Below, piece by piece: positions 20,163 through 28,794 of a stretch of 64,000 nucleotides of DNA; the first letter of the stretch is position 1, and the number at the start of each line of letters is the position of its first letter. Source of the DNA: Halomonas stenophila (GTDB lineage Bacteria; Pseudomonadota; Gammaproteobacteria; Pseudomonadales; Halomonadaceae); the NCBI RefSeq assembly GCF_014192275.1, contig NZ_JACHXR010000002.1, positions 331,680 through 395,679 on the forward strand. Reading direction: 5' to 3'. The notes under the pieces are model-generated. The model made no database searches. It was not told the DNA's origin and was given only the letters and a program-made list of their open reading frames with translations. Both the position numbers and the translations under genes were made by a program.

Positions 20163-21587
20163 TCAGGCGGACTGCGGAAGCGGCTGGCGGAGGCCTTCTT
20201 GATGACGCACGGTCATGAAGACGTTGAAGGCCATGATCAGCATGCCGGTCACCCAGCACAGGCCGCCGATCATCCGCACCACATAGCCCGGGCCGCTGGC
20301 TTCCACGGACTCGACGAAGGTGTACATCAGGGTGCCGTCGGGGTTGACGGCGCGCCACATCAGGCCCTGCAGGATGCCGTTGACCCACATCGCGGCGATG
20401 TAGAGCACGGTGCCGATGGTGGCCAGCCAGAAGTGCACGGCGATCAGGCCCACGGAGTACATCTCGGTGCGGCCGAACAGGCGCGGGATCAGGTGATACA
20501 GGGAGCCGGTGGTGATCATCGCCACCCAGCCCAGGGCACCGGCATGGACATGGCCGATGGTCCAGTCGGTGTAGTGGGAGAGGGCATTGACCGTCTTGAC
20601 CGCCATCATCGGCCCCTCGAAGGTCGACATGCCGTAGAAGGACAGGGCCACCACCAGAAAGCGCAGGGTCGGGTCGGTGCGCAGCTTATGCCAGGCGCCG
20701 GAGAGGGTCATCATGCCGTTGATCATGCCGCCCCAGGACGGCGCCAGCAGGATGATCGACATGATCATGCCCAGCGACTGAGCCCAGTTGGGCAGGGCGG
20801 TGTAGTGCAGGTGGTGGGGGCCGGCCCACATGTAGACCATGATCAGCGCCCAGAAATGGACGATGGACAGGCGATAGGAATAGACCGGGCGCTCGGCCTG
20901 CTTGGGCACGAAGTAGTACATCATCCCCAAAAAGCCGGCGGTCAGGAAGAAGCCCACCGCGTTGTGGCCATACCACCATTGGGTCATGGCATCGATCGCA
21001 CCGGAGTAGATCGAGATGGAGTACAGGGCGGAGACGGGAATGGCCGCACTGTTGACGATATGCAGCACCGCCACGGTGAGGATGAAGGCGGCGAAGAACC
21101 AGTTGGCCACATAGATGTGGGAGGTCCTGCGCAGCTTGATGGTCATCAGGAAGACGATGGCATAGCCGATCCACACCACGGCCAGCAGGATATCGATCGG
21201 CCATTCGAGCTCGGCGTATTCCTTGACCTCGGTGTAGCCCAGCGGCAGGGTCACCACGGCGGCCGCGATCACCGCCTGATAGCCCCAGAAGGTGAAGGCG
21301 GAGAGCTTGTCCGAGAACAGGCGTGTCTGGCAGGTACGCTGCACCACGTAGTAGGAGGTGGCGAACAGCGCCGATCCGCCGAAGGCGAAGATCACGGTGT
21401 TGGTATGAAGGGGGCGCAGGCGACCGAAGCTCGTCCACGGCAGTCCCAGGTTGAGTTCCGGCCATACCAGCTGTGCGGCGATCGTGACACCGAGGGACAT
21501 GCCCACGATGCCCCACACCACTGTCATGATCGCGAACTGCCGAACTACCTTGTAATTGTAGGTCGGGTGTTCAAGTGCTGTGCTCAT
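20163..21587 (-). CDS. ccoN: cbb3 cytochrome c oxidase catalytic subunit CcoN
   Basis: A 474-residue heme-copper oxidase subunit I of the C family that reduces oxygen to water and pumps protons. Recognisable ligand regions are [27 protein letters not shown] (CuB His), [11 protein letters not shown] (cross-linked Tyr) and HVHAGALGW. It is the first gene of ccoNOQP. The start at 21587 ([13 protein letters not shown]) is the family norm; a longer in-frame start at 21677 is unlikely. A candidate Anr box lies 70-83 bases upstream, consistent with low-oxygen induction. Confidence 0.96.
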   Translation of the reverse strand: MSTALEHPTYNYKVVRQFAIMTVVWGIVGMSLGVTIAAQLVWPELNLGLPWTSFGRLRPLHTNTVIFAFGGSALFATSYYVVQRTCQTRLFSDKLSAFTFWGYQAVIAAAVVTLPLGYTEVKEYAELEWPIDILLAVVWIGYAIVFLMTIKLRRTSHIYVANWFFAAFILTVAVLHIVNSAAIPVSALYSISIYSGAIDAMTQWWYGHNAVGFFLTAGFLGMMYYFVPKQAERPVYSYRLSIVHFWALIMVYMWAGPHHLHYTALPNWAQSLGMIMSIILLAPSWGGMINGMMTLSGAWHKLRTDPTLRFLVVALSFYGMSTFEGPMMAVKTVNALSHYTDWTIGHVHAGALGWVAMITTGSLYHLIPRLFGRTEMYSVGLIAVHFWLATIGTVLYIAAMWVNGILQGLMWRAVNPDGTLMYTFVESVEASGPGYVVRMIGGLCWVTGMLIMAFNVFMTVRHQEGLRQPLPQSA

Positions 21588-21656
21588 GTCAGGTTCCCAT
21601 CGAACGCGGTTTGGGGGTAGCCCGCGGCATTCTGCCCCGAGTCGACCGCCCGCAGG

Positions 21657-21670
21657 ATGATGCAGGTCAA
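21657..21670 (-). promoter_or_regulatory. Candidate Anr/FNR box upstream of ccoN
   Basis: On the minus strand the site reads TTGACCTGCATCAT, matching TTGAT-N4-ATCAA at 8 of 10 positions. The distance to the ccoN start (about 70 bases) suits activation of ccoNOQP by the Anr encoded 10 kb away. No second box is seen in this gap. Confidence 0.6.
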
Positions 21671-21751
21671 TAACCACCCCGGATTCTAGCGCAGGCCTGC
21701 GTCAAGCTGAACAAGCGAATGGATGGAATCGTGAACGAAAGGAGCCGCCGA

Positions 21752-22474
21752 GTGTCAAATATTTCTTGCTGTTCTCTGCCCCGCATCGATCCCGAAAGCC
21801 CGGGGGAATCCCTGCGGGATGGCCGCCAGGGTCGCTGGGCCATCGATGGCCTGGGGGCCCTGGATGTCCAGGGCGATGGTCGCGCGGGGCGACTGCTGTT
21901 GACCCATGGCGCCGGGGCCGGGCAGGACAGTGCCTTCCTCGTGACGCTGCGTCGGGAGTTGGCCGATGCCGGCGTGCAGACGCTGGCGATCGAGTTCGAC
22001 TACCTGCGCGGCATGCGTGAGGCGGGGCGGCGGCGCCCCCCGCCCCGGGTCGAGCGGCTGGTCGAGGAACTGGCTCGCTGGTGCGACCGCATGTCGCAGT
22101 TTTCTCCCTCGCCCCTCTGGCTCGGCGGCAAGTCGATGGGCGGCCGGGTGGCCAGCCTGCTGGCGGCCCGCGAGGGTGCCGCGGGTCTGGTGCTCTGCGG
22201 CTATCCCTTCCATCCCCCGCGCCGCCCCGAGTCCCTGCGGCTCGACCATTGGTCCTCCCTGGCCTGTCCGACCCTGGTGGTGCAGGGCAGTCGCGACCCC
22301 TTCGGTACCCGCACGGAGGTGGCCGGCTATGCCCTGCCGGCCTGTGCCGAGGTGCACTGGCTCGAGGACGGCGATCACGACTGGAAACCCCGCCGCGGCT
22401 CGGGGCGCGATCAGGCCGGCTTGTTGCGCGAGGGCGCGCAACGCATCGCCGCCTTCATGTCCCGCCACCGCTGA
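21752..22474 (+). CDS. Alpha/beta hydrolase family protein (KAT8 NSL subunit 3/YcjY-like group)
   Basis: A 240-residue cytoplasmic alpha/beta hydrolase. The nucleophile elbow is LGGKSMGGR, an acidic residue lies in GSRDPFGTRTE, and the catalytic His is in EDGDHDWKPR. The oxyanion region LLTHGAGAGQDS is typical of this small hydrolase group. The GTG start at 21752 is preferred because AAAGGAG lies exactly 7 bases before it; the ATG at 21719 has no such site. It is divergent from ccoN and its substrate is unknown. Confidence 0.82.
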   Translation: MSNISCCSLPRIDPESPGESLRDGRQGRWAIDGLGALDVQGDGRAGRLLLTHGAGAGQDSAFLVTLRRELADAGVQTLAIEFDYLRGMREAGRRRPPPRVERLVEELARWCDRMSQFSPSPLWLGGKSMGGRVASLLAAREGAAGLVLCGYPFHPPRRPESLRLDHWSSLACPTLVVQGSRDPFGTRTEVAGYALPACAEVHWLEDGDHDWKPRRGSGRDQAGLLREGAQRIAAFMSRHR

Positions 22475-22545
22475 GCGGGCCCAAGTGGATGAAAGCCTTG
22501 CGGATTCCCCGGCCCGGACGAAGGGGCCCCGGGCGAAAAAACGCG

Positions 22546-22573
22546 TTGACAATGACCGCGGTCCCTGTAGAAT
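22546..22573 (+). promoter_or_regulatory. Strong sigma-70 promoter of the tRNA operon
   Basis: TTGACA (22546-22551) and TAGAAT (22568-22573) are spaced by 16 bases, and transcription would start just before the first tRNA at 22592. The bases after the -10 are GC-rich, as expected for a stringently controlled stable-RNA promoter. Confidence 0.85.
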
Positions 22574-22591
22574 GCAGCGCCACGTGACCGG

Positions 22592-22667
22592 GGGTGGTTA
22601 GCTCAGCCGGGAGAGCACCAGCCTTACAAGCTGGGGGTCACAGGTTCGATCCCTGTACCACCCACCA
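22592..22667 (+). tRNA. tRNA-Val (TAC)
   Basis: A 76-base cloverleaf with acceptor stem GGGTGGT/ACCACCC, discriminator A and encoded CCA. The anticodon TAC at 22625-22627 sits in a seven-base loop. First gene of the five-tRNA operon. Confidence 0.96.
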
Positions 22668-22706
22668 TTGCCCAGGCAATGCCCGATCATGTTGCAGAGA
22701 CGCTGC

Positions 22707-22783
22707 GGACCGGTAGTTCAGTTGGTTAGAATGCCGGCCTGTCACGCCGGAGGTCGCGGGTTCGAGTCCCGTCCGGTCCGCCA
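22707..22783 (+). tRNA. tRNA-Asp (GTC), copy 1
   Basis: A 77-base cloverleaf with acceptor GGACCGG/CCGGTCC, discriminator G, encoded CCA and anticodon GTC in loop CTGTCAC. Identical to the two later copies. Confidence 0.96.
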
Positions 22784-22808
22784 ACGTTTTTGCGCCGCAT
22801 CATCTTGC

Positions 22809-22885
22809 GGACCGGTAGTTCAGTTGGTTAGAATGCCGGCCTGTCACGCCGGAGGTCGCGGGTTCGAGTCCCGTCCGGTCCGCCA
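22809..22885 (+). tRNA. tRNA-Asp (GTC), copy 2
   Basis: Identical 77-base sequence to copy 1, separated from it by 25 bases. Encoded CCA present. Confidence 0.96.
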
Positions 22886-22917
22886 CGATGACGCACACAA
22901 TCTATGCAGTAACGCGT

Positions 22918-22994
22918 GGGCGATTAGCTCAGTTGGTTAGAGCACCAGCCTCACATGCTGGGGGTCACTGGTTCGAGTCCAGTATCGCCCACCA
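22918..22994 (+). tRNA. tRNA-Val (CAC)
   Basis: A 77-base cloverleaf with acceptor GGGCGAT/ATCGCCC, discriminator A and CCA. The anticodon stem CCAGC/GCTGG closes loop CTCACAT, giving anticodon CAC, which reads GTG, a heavily used codon in this GC-rich genome. It complements the TAC isoacceptor upstream. Confidence 0.92.
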
Positions 22995-22997
22995 CGC

Positions 22998-23074
22998 GGA
23001 CCGGTAGTTCAGTTGGTTAGAATGCCGGCCTGTCACGCCGGAGGTCGCGGGTTCGAGTCCCGTCCGGTCCGCCA
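22998..23074 (+). tRNA. tRNA-Asp (GTC), copy 3
   Basis: Identical to copies 1 and 2. It starts only 3 bases after the tRNA-Val(CAC), so the pair must be separated by RNA processing. Confidence 0.96.
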
Positions 23075-23090
23075 TCTGCAAACGAATTCG

Positions 23091-23122
23091 AAAGCCCCGA
23101 GTCCCAGGACTCGGGGCTTTTT
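23091..23122 (+). terminator. Rho-independent terminator of the tRNA operon
   Basis: The stem AAAGCCCCGAGTCC / GGACTCGGGGCTTT with a very short loop ends in a T-run. It lies 16 bases after the last tRNA. Confidence 0.92.
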
Positions 23123-23236
23123 CGCGTTGGGCCCCATCGGCTATCCTCGACGAGGGGGTACTCGCCCTTTGCGCATGTCGGCTAGCTATCATACAGTTGT
23201 TCGAATTCTGGTCGCCCGACAGCGAGGATTCAGATC

Positions 23237-25249
23237 GTGAACGCCTTTCCCCACCTGTTTCGCCCCCTCGAGCTGGGGCGCCTGACCCTGCCCAATCGCG
23301 TGTTGATGGGCTCGATGCACACCAACCTCGAGGAGGCGCCGGAGGGCTTCGCGCGCCTGGCCGCCTTCTACGCCGCGCGTGCCCGGCAAGGGGTCGGGCT
23401 GATCGTCACGGGGGGGGTCGCGCCCAATCCGGAAGGGGCGGTCTTCGAGGGGGCGGCGACCCTGGAGCGTGCCGAGCAGGTGGACGATCATCGCCGGATC
23501 ACCGCTGCCGTGCACGACGAGGGCGGCCGGATCTGCCTGCAGATCCTGCATGCCGGCCGCTATGCCTACTCCCCGGCGCTGGTCGCCCCCTCGCCGATCC
23601 GTGCGCCGATCAACCCCCATGAGCCCCACGCGCTCAGCGACACGGAGGTCGAGGGGCAGATCGACGACTATGTCCGCTGCGCCTCCCTGGCGCGAGAGGC
23701 CGACTACGACGGCGTCGAGGTGATGGGCTCCGAGGGCTACCTGATCAACCAGTTCGTCTGTCGGCGCACCAACCATCGCCAGGATGCCTGGGGCGGCACC
23801 TTCGACAACCGCATCCGCTTCCCGGTGGCGATCGTGCGGCGCATCCGCGAGGCGCTGGGCCCGGACTTCCTGATCATCTTCCGCCTGTCGATGATCGACC
23901 TGGTGGAGGAGGGCAGCACCCACGACGAGGTGGTGGCCCTGGGGCGCGCCATCGAGGCCGCCGGCGCGGATGTCATCAATACCGGCATCGGCTGGCACGA
24001 GGCTCGGGTCCCGACCATCGTCACCAGCGTGCCGCGGGCGGCCTTCAGCGAGGTGACCCGGCGCATGAAGGCCGAGCTCAAGCTGCCGCTGATCACCACC
24101 AATCGCATCAACATGCCCAAGGTGGCGGAGCGGGTGCTCGCCGAGGGGCATGCCGACATGGTCTCCATGGCCCGTCCCTTCCTCGCCGATCCGGCCTGGA
24201 TCGCCAAGGCCCGGGAAGGCCGCGAGGCCGAGATCAATACCTGCATCGCCTGCAACCAGGCCTGCCTGGATCACACCTTCCAGGGTAAGCTGGCCTCCTG
24301 CCTGGTCAATCCTCAGGCCTGTCACGAGACCGAGCTGATCATCGCGCCGGCCGCCGAGCCGCGGGCCATCGCCGTGGTCGGGGGCGGGCCGGCGGGGCTC
24401 GCCGCGGCGGTCACGGCCGGGGGGCGGGGGCATGCCGTCACCCTGTTCGAGCGCCAGTCGATGCTCGGCGGGCAGTTCAACTATGCCCGGCGGATTCCCG
24501 GCAAGGAGGAGTTCGACGAGACCCTGCGCTACTACCGGGTGATGCTAGACAAGCATGGCGTGAGCGTGCGCCTGGGAGTGGAGCCCAGCCTCCATGATCT
24601 CCAGGCCTTCGACGAGGTGATCCTGGCCACCGGGGTGCGGCCCCGACGGCTCGACCTGCCGGGCATCGATCACCCCAAGGTGCTCTCCTATCCGATGGCC
24701 ATCATGCATCCCGAGCGGATCGGCGCCCGCGTGGCCATCATCGGCGCCGGCGGCATCGGCTTCGACGTGGCGGAGCTGTTGACCCATGCGGGCCACCCGG
24801 CCCTCGACACCGAGGCCTGGTGCGATGAATGGGGCGTGGATCTCACCGTGAGCTCGCCGGGCGGGCTGCGCGAGCCGCAGCGTCCGCCGGTGCCGCGCCG
24901 GGTCACCCTGCTGCAGCGCAAGACCTCCAAGCCCGGCAAGGGGCTCGGCACCTCCACGGGCTGGGTGCATCGCGCCTCACTGCGTCATCGCGGCGTGGAG
25001 GCCCTGGCGGGCTGCGAGTACGTCGGCATCGACGACGCGGGGCTGCATATCCGTCTCGACGGCGTGCCGCGCCTGCTCAGGGTCGACTCGGTGGTGGTCT
25101 GTGCCGGCCAGGAATCGGTCCGCGACTGGCTGGAACCGCTGCGTGAGGCCGGCGTATCGGTGCACCTCATCGGCGGCGCCCTGGAGCCCGCAGAACTGGA
25201 TGCCAAGCGGGCGATCGATCAGGGCACCCGGCTGGCGGCCGCCCTGTAG
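23237..25249 (+). CDS. fadH: NADPH-dependent 2,4-dienoyl-CoA reductase FadH
   Basis: A 670-residue iron-sulfur flavoenzyme that reduces 2,4-dienoyl-CoA during beta-oxidation of unsaturated fatty acids. An old-yellow-enzyme TIM barrel (FMN) spans about residues 1-330; the cluster-binding segment has CIACNQACLD and a fourth Cys in LASCLVN. An FAD site (VVGGGPAGLAAA) and a NADPH site (VAIIGAGGIGFD) follow. It starts at GTG with GAGG 8 bases upstream. It is monocistronic between the tRNA operon and prkA. Confidence 0.94.
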   Translation: MNAFPHLFRPLELGRLTLPNRVLMGSMHTNLEEAPEGFARLAAFYAARARQGVGLIVTGGVAPNPEGAVFEGAATLERAEQVDDHRRITAAVHDEGGRICLQILHAGRYAYSPALVAPSPIRAPINPHEPHALSDTEVEGQIDDYVRCASLAREADYDGVEVMGSEGYLINQFVCRRTNHRQDAWGGTFDNRIRFPVAIVRRIREALGPDFLIIFRLSMIDLVEEGSTHDEVVALGRAIEAAGADVINTGIGWHEARVPTIVTSVPRAAFSEVTRRMKAELKLPLITTNRINMPKVAERVLAEGHADMVSMARPFLADPAWIAKAREGREAEINTCIACNQACLDHTFQGKLASCLVNPQACHETELIIAPAAEPRAIAVVGGGPAGLAAAVTAGGRGHAVTLFERQSMLGGQFNYARRIPGKEEFDETLRYYRVMLDKHGVSVRLGVEPSLHDLQAFDEVILATGVRPRRLDLPGIDHPKVLSYPMAIMHPERIGARVAIIGAGGIGFDVAELLTHAGHPALDTEAWCDEWGVDLTVSSPGGLREPQRPPVPRRVTLLQRKTSKPGKGLGTSTGWVHRASLRHRGVEALAGCEYVGIDDAGLHIRLDGVPRLLRVDSVVVCAGQESVRDWLEPLREAGVSVHLIGGALEPAELDAKRAIDQGTRLAAAL

Positions 25250-25452
25250 GGGGGCGTCTCGCCGGGGGGCGTGAAAATCTGTACAGGTTTCAACGAAACA
25301 CTTCCCGCCTTCGGGGTTCATAGGAAGTAGTAGCGCTATGCGTTGAAGGCGTGGAACCCCGTGATCCGATTGTGCTGACTACGCTGAAGCTACCGATCCC
25401 GGCTGGCAGGCTGGTCCGTCAGGCCGGAGCTCCGGGCTTTAAGGAGGCATCC

Positions 25453-27375
25453 ATGAGCATCTTCGATCATGTGCAGAACCGTTATGAACGTATCCAGCAG
25501 GAGGAGTTGAGCCTGCAGGAGTATCTGGAACTCTGCCGTGAGGACCCCTCGGTTTACGCCAGTTCGGCCGAGCGCATGCTGGAGGCCATCGGCGAGCCCG
25601 ATGTCATCGACACGGCCAAGGATTCGCGCCTGTCGCGGATCTTCTCCAACAAGGTCATCCGGCGCTATCCGGCCTTCTCGGAGTTCTACGGCATGGAGGA
25701 GGCGATCGAGCAGATCGTCGCCTACTTCCGTCATGCCGCCCAGGGTCTCGAGGAGAAGAAGCAGATCCTCTACCTGCTGGGGCCGGTGGGCGGGGGCAAG
25801 TCGTCCCTGGCCGAGCGCCTGAAGCTGCTGATGGAGCACATTCCTTTCTACGCCATCAAGGGCTCGCCGGTGCAGGAGTCCCCGCTGGGGCTGTTCTCGC
25901 CGGAAGACGACGGCGAATTGCTCGAGAAGGAATACGGCATTCCCCAGCGCTGCCTGAAGAGCGTGATGTCGCCCTGGGCCGCCAAGCGGCTCAAGGAGTT
26001 CGGCGGCGACATCACCCAGTTCCGGGTGGTGCGTCTCTACCCGTCACGGCTCAACCAGATCGCCGTCTCCAAGACGGAGCCCGGCGACGAGAACAATCAG
26101 GACATCTCCTCGCTGGTCGGCAAGGTGGACATCCGCCAACTGGAACTCTACTCCCAGGACGACCCGGACGCCTACAGCTTCTCCGGCGGCCTGTGCAAGG
26201 CCAACCAGGGCCTGATGGAGTTTGTCGAGATGTTCAAGGCGCCGATCAAGGTGCTGCATCCCCTGCTCACCGCCACCCAGGAAGGCAACTACAACCCCAC
26301 CGAGGGCATGGGGGCGATCCCCTTCGACGGCATCGTCCTGGCGCACTCCAACGAGAGTGAGTGGCAGACCTTCCGCAACAACCGTAACAACGAGGCCTTC
26401 CTCGATCGGGTCTATATTGTCAAGGTGCCCTACTGCCTGCGGGTGACCGAGGAGATCAACATCTACAAGAAGCTCCTCGAGCATTCCTCGCTGGCCGAAG
26501 CACCCTGCGCGCCGGATACCCTGCGCATGCTGGCGCAGTTCTCGGTCCTTTCCCGGCTCAAGGAGCCGGAGAACTCCAGCATCTATTCCAAGATGCGCGT
26601 CTATGACGGCGAGAACCTCAAGGACACCGATCCCAAGGCCAAGTCGATCCAGGAGTATCGCGACGCCGCCGGGGTCGACGAGGGCATGAACGGGCTCTCC
26701 ACCCGCTTCGCCTTCAAGATCCTCGCCAAGGTGTTCAACTTCGACAATGTCGAGGTGGCGGCCAACCCGGTGCACCTGCTGTACGTGCTCGAGCAGCGTC
26801 TCGAGCAGGAGCAGCTGCCCAAGGAGGCCTTCGAGCGCTACCTGCGCTTCATCAAGGAGTTCCTGGCGCCTCGCTACGTGGACTTCATCGGCAAGGAGAT
26901 CCAGACGGCCTACCTGGAGTCCTACTCCGAGTACGGTCAGAACATCTTCGACCGCTACGTCACCTATGCCGACTTCTGGATCCAGGACCAGGAGTACCGG
27001 GACCCGGAGACCGGCGAGCTGTTCGACCGCCAGTCCCTCAACGAGGAGCTGGAAAAGATCGAGAAGCCGGCCGGCATCTCCAACCCCAAGGACTTCCGTC
27101 ACGAGGTGGTCAACTTCGTGCTGAGGGCCCGGGCCCAGAACAACGGCATGAACCCCAGCTGGCAGTCCTACGAGAAGCTGCGCGGCGTGATCGAGCACAA
27201 GATGTTCGCCAACACCGAAGAGCTGCTGCCGGTGATCTCGTTCAACGCCAAGGCCTCGACGGCGGATCAGAAGAAGCACGAGGACTTCGTGGCCCGCATG
27301 GTCGACCGCGGCTACACCGAGAAGCAGGTGCGCCTGCTCTCCGAGTGGTATCTGAGGGTGCGCAAGTCGCAGTAG
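25453..27375 (+). CDS. prkA: PrkA/YeaG family serine protein kinase
   Basis: A 640-residue AAA-type kinase. Walker A GPVGGGKSS lies near residues 111-119, within the N-terminal AAA domain, and the C-terminal PrkA kinase domain includes TRFAFKILAKVFN. It starts at ATG 25453 with AAGGAGG 6 bases upstream; an in-frame ATG at 25351 has no such site. It is the first gene of the conserved prkA-yeaH-spoVR cluster, linked in enterobacteria to starvation and stationary-phase responses. The 200-base upstream region likely contains the promoter, but I could not identify it with confidence. Confidence 0.94.
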   Translation: MSIFDHVQNRYERIQQEELSLQEYLELCREDPSVYASSAERMLEAIGEPDVIDTAKDSRLSRIFSNKVIRRYPAFSEFYGMEEAIEQIVAYFRHAAQGLEEKKQILYLLGPVGGGKSSLAERLKLLMEHIPFYAIKGSPVQESPLGLFSPEDDGELLEKEYGIPQRCLKSVMSPWAAKRLKEFGGDITQFRVVRLYPSRLNQIAVSKTEPGDENNQDISSLVGKVDIRQLELYSQDDPDAYSFSGGLCKANQGLMEFVEMFKAPIKVLHPLLTATQEGNYNPTEGMGAIPFDGIVLAHSNESEWQTFRNNRNNEAFLDRVYIVKVPYCLRVTEEINIYKKLLEHSSLAEAPCAPDTLRMLAQFSVLSRLKEPENSSIYSKMRVYDGENLKDTDPKAKSIQEYRDAAGVDEGMNGLSTRFAFKILAKVFNFDNVEVAANPVHLLYVLEQRLEQEQLPKEAFERYLRFIKEFLAPRYVDFIGKEIQTAYLESYSEYGQNIFDRYVTYADFWIQDQEYRDPETGELFDRQSLNEELEKIEKPAGISNPKDFRHEVVNFVLRARAQNNGMNPSWQSYEKLRGVIEHKMFANTEELLPVISFNAKASTADQKKHEDFVARMVDRGYTEKQVRLLSEWYLRVRKSQ

Positions 27376-27381
27376 CCTGAT

Positions 27382-27430
27382 GGCTACGGGCTACGGGCTA
27401 CGGGCTACGGGCTACGGGCTACGGGCTACG
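27382..27430. repeat. Seven perfect tandem copies of GGCTACG
   Basis: A 7-base unit is repeated exactly seven times, starting 7 bases after the prkA stop and ending 65 bases before yeaH. On the complementary strand it reads as TAGCCCG units, close to the AGC-containing heptamers of the other intergenic elements. No mini-hairpin accompanies it. Copy number is prone to change by slippage. Confidence 0.95.
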
Positions 27431-27494
27431 GGCGGGAAGGGCGGCGATATTGGCCGCTCCTCCTCGCCGCGACCAGCGCCAAGAGGAGGTCCGC

Positions 27495-28775
27495 ATGACC
27501 TATTTCATCGACCGTCGTGCCAATGCCAAGCGCAAGAGCGCGGTCAACCGCCAGCGCTTCCTCGATCGCTACCGCACCCATATCAAGCGCTCCGTCGAGG
27601 AGGCGGTCAATCGGCGCTCCATCACCGATATGGAGCGCGGCGAGAAGGTGTCGATTCCCACCCGGGACATCTCCGAGCCGGTGTTCCAGCACGGCCCGGG
27701 CGGCAAGCGCACCATCATCGCGCCCGGCAACAAGGAGTTCGTCGAGGGCGACCGACTGCGCCGGCCCGGTGGTGGCGGCGGCGGCGGCGCCGGGGAGGGC
27801 GGTGCCTCCAACCAGGGCGAGGGCATGGACGAGTTCGCCTTCACCCTCTCCCGGGAGGAGTTCCTGGACTTCGTCTTCGATGGCCTGGAGCTGCCGCACC
27901 TGGAGCGCAAGAACCTCGTGGACCTGGACGAGGTGCGCCCGGTGCGGGCGGGCTTCACCCGCGAAGGGGTGCCGGCACGCATCAACATCGTGCGTTCCAT
28001 GCGCGAGGCCCATGCCCGGCGCATCGCCATGCGTGGCCCCATCCGTCGCGCCCTGCGCGAGGCCGAGCAGGCGCTGGAGGCCGAGGAGCGCAAGGATCCG
28101 GTGCTGCGCAATCCCTCGCGCATCGAGGAGCTCAAGGCCGAGATCGAACGCCTCGAGAAGCGCCTGGAGGCGGTTCCCTTCCTCGACACCTACGACCTGC
28201 GCTACAACAACCTGGTCGACCAGCCCCAGCCCTCCAGCAAGGCGGTGATGTTCTGCGTCATGGACGTCTCCGGTTCCATGACCCAGGCCCACAAGGACAT
28301 CGCCAAGCGCTTCTTCCTGCTGCTCTACCTCTTCCTCGAGCGCAACTACGAGAAGGTCGAGCTGGTCTTCGTGCGCCATCACACCGCCGCCAAGGAGGTC
28401 GACGAGGAGGAATTCTTCTACTCCCGGGAAACCGGCGGCACCATCGTCTCCAGCGCCCTGTCCCTGGTCGACGAGATCATCGAGGCGCGCTATCCCCCCA
28501 CCCAGTGGAATCTCTACGTGGCCCAGGCCTCCGACGGGGACAACTGGGACGACGACTCCCTGACCTGTCGTGACCTGCTGGCGAAGTCGCTGATGCCGCG
28601 TCTGCAGTACTTCACCTACGTGGAGATCACGCCCCACGCCCACCAGGCGCTGTGGGAGGAGTACGAGCGGGTGGAGGCCGAGTATCCCGAGCGCTTCGCC
28701 ATGCGCCAGATCGTCGAGGCCGGCGACATCTATCCGGTGTTCCGCGAGCTGTTCCGGCGTCGCAGTACCCAGTGA
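27495..28775 (+). CDS. yeaH: YeaH/YhbH family protein (DUF444)
   Basis: A 426-residue protein with a C-terminal von Willebrand A-like domain that contains the MIDAS-type motif DVSGSMT and [15 protein letters not shown]. The N-terminal half is basic, has a glycine-rich stretch near residues 92-102 and a coiled coil near 205-225. It starts at ATG 27495, 5 bases after AGGAGG. It is always found with prkA and spoVR; how it acts is unknown, though it probably partners the kinase. Confidence 0.93.
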   Translation: MTYFIDRRANAKRKSAVNRQRFLDRYRTHIKRSVEEAVNRRSITDMERGEKVSIPTRDISEPVFQHGPGGKRTIIAPGNKEFVEGDRLRRPGGGGGGGAGEGGASNQGEGMDEFAFTLSREEFLDFVFDGLELPHLERKNLVDLDEVRPVRAGFTREGVPARINIVRSMREAHARRIAMRGPIRRALREAEQALEAEERKDPVLRNPSRIEELKAEIERLEKRLEAVPFLDTYDLRYNNLVDQPQPSSKAVMFCVMDVSGSMTQAHKDIAKRFFLLLYLFLERNYEKVELVFVRHHTAAKEVDEEEFFYSRETGGTIVSSALSLVDEIIEARYPPTQWNLYVAQASDGDNWDDDSLTCRDLLAKSLMPRLQYFTYVEITPHAHQALWEEYERVEAEYPERFAMRQIVEAGDIYPVFRELFRRRSTQ

Positions 28776-28794
28776 GTGGCGTCAAGGAGGCACC

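Noticed and set aside
22592..23074. tRNA cluster as an integration hot spot with attachment sites
   Set aside because: No integrase, direct repeat of a tRNA 3' end or foreign-looking DNA follows; the three tRNA-Asp copies are complete genes.
27382..27430. A possible CRISPR-like array
   Set aside because: The repeat is a direct 7-base tandem without spacers, and no cas gene is present.
27380..28573. Reading frame that translates the heptamer repeat as ATGYGLR units
   Set aside because: It has no ribosome-binding site and overlaps yeaH in another frame; the peptide is a by-product of the repeat.
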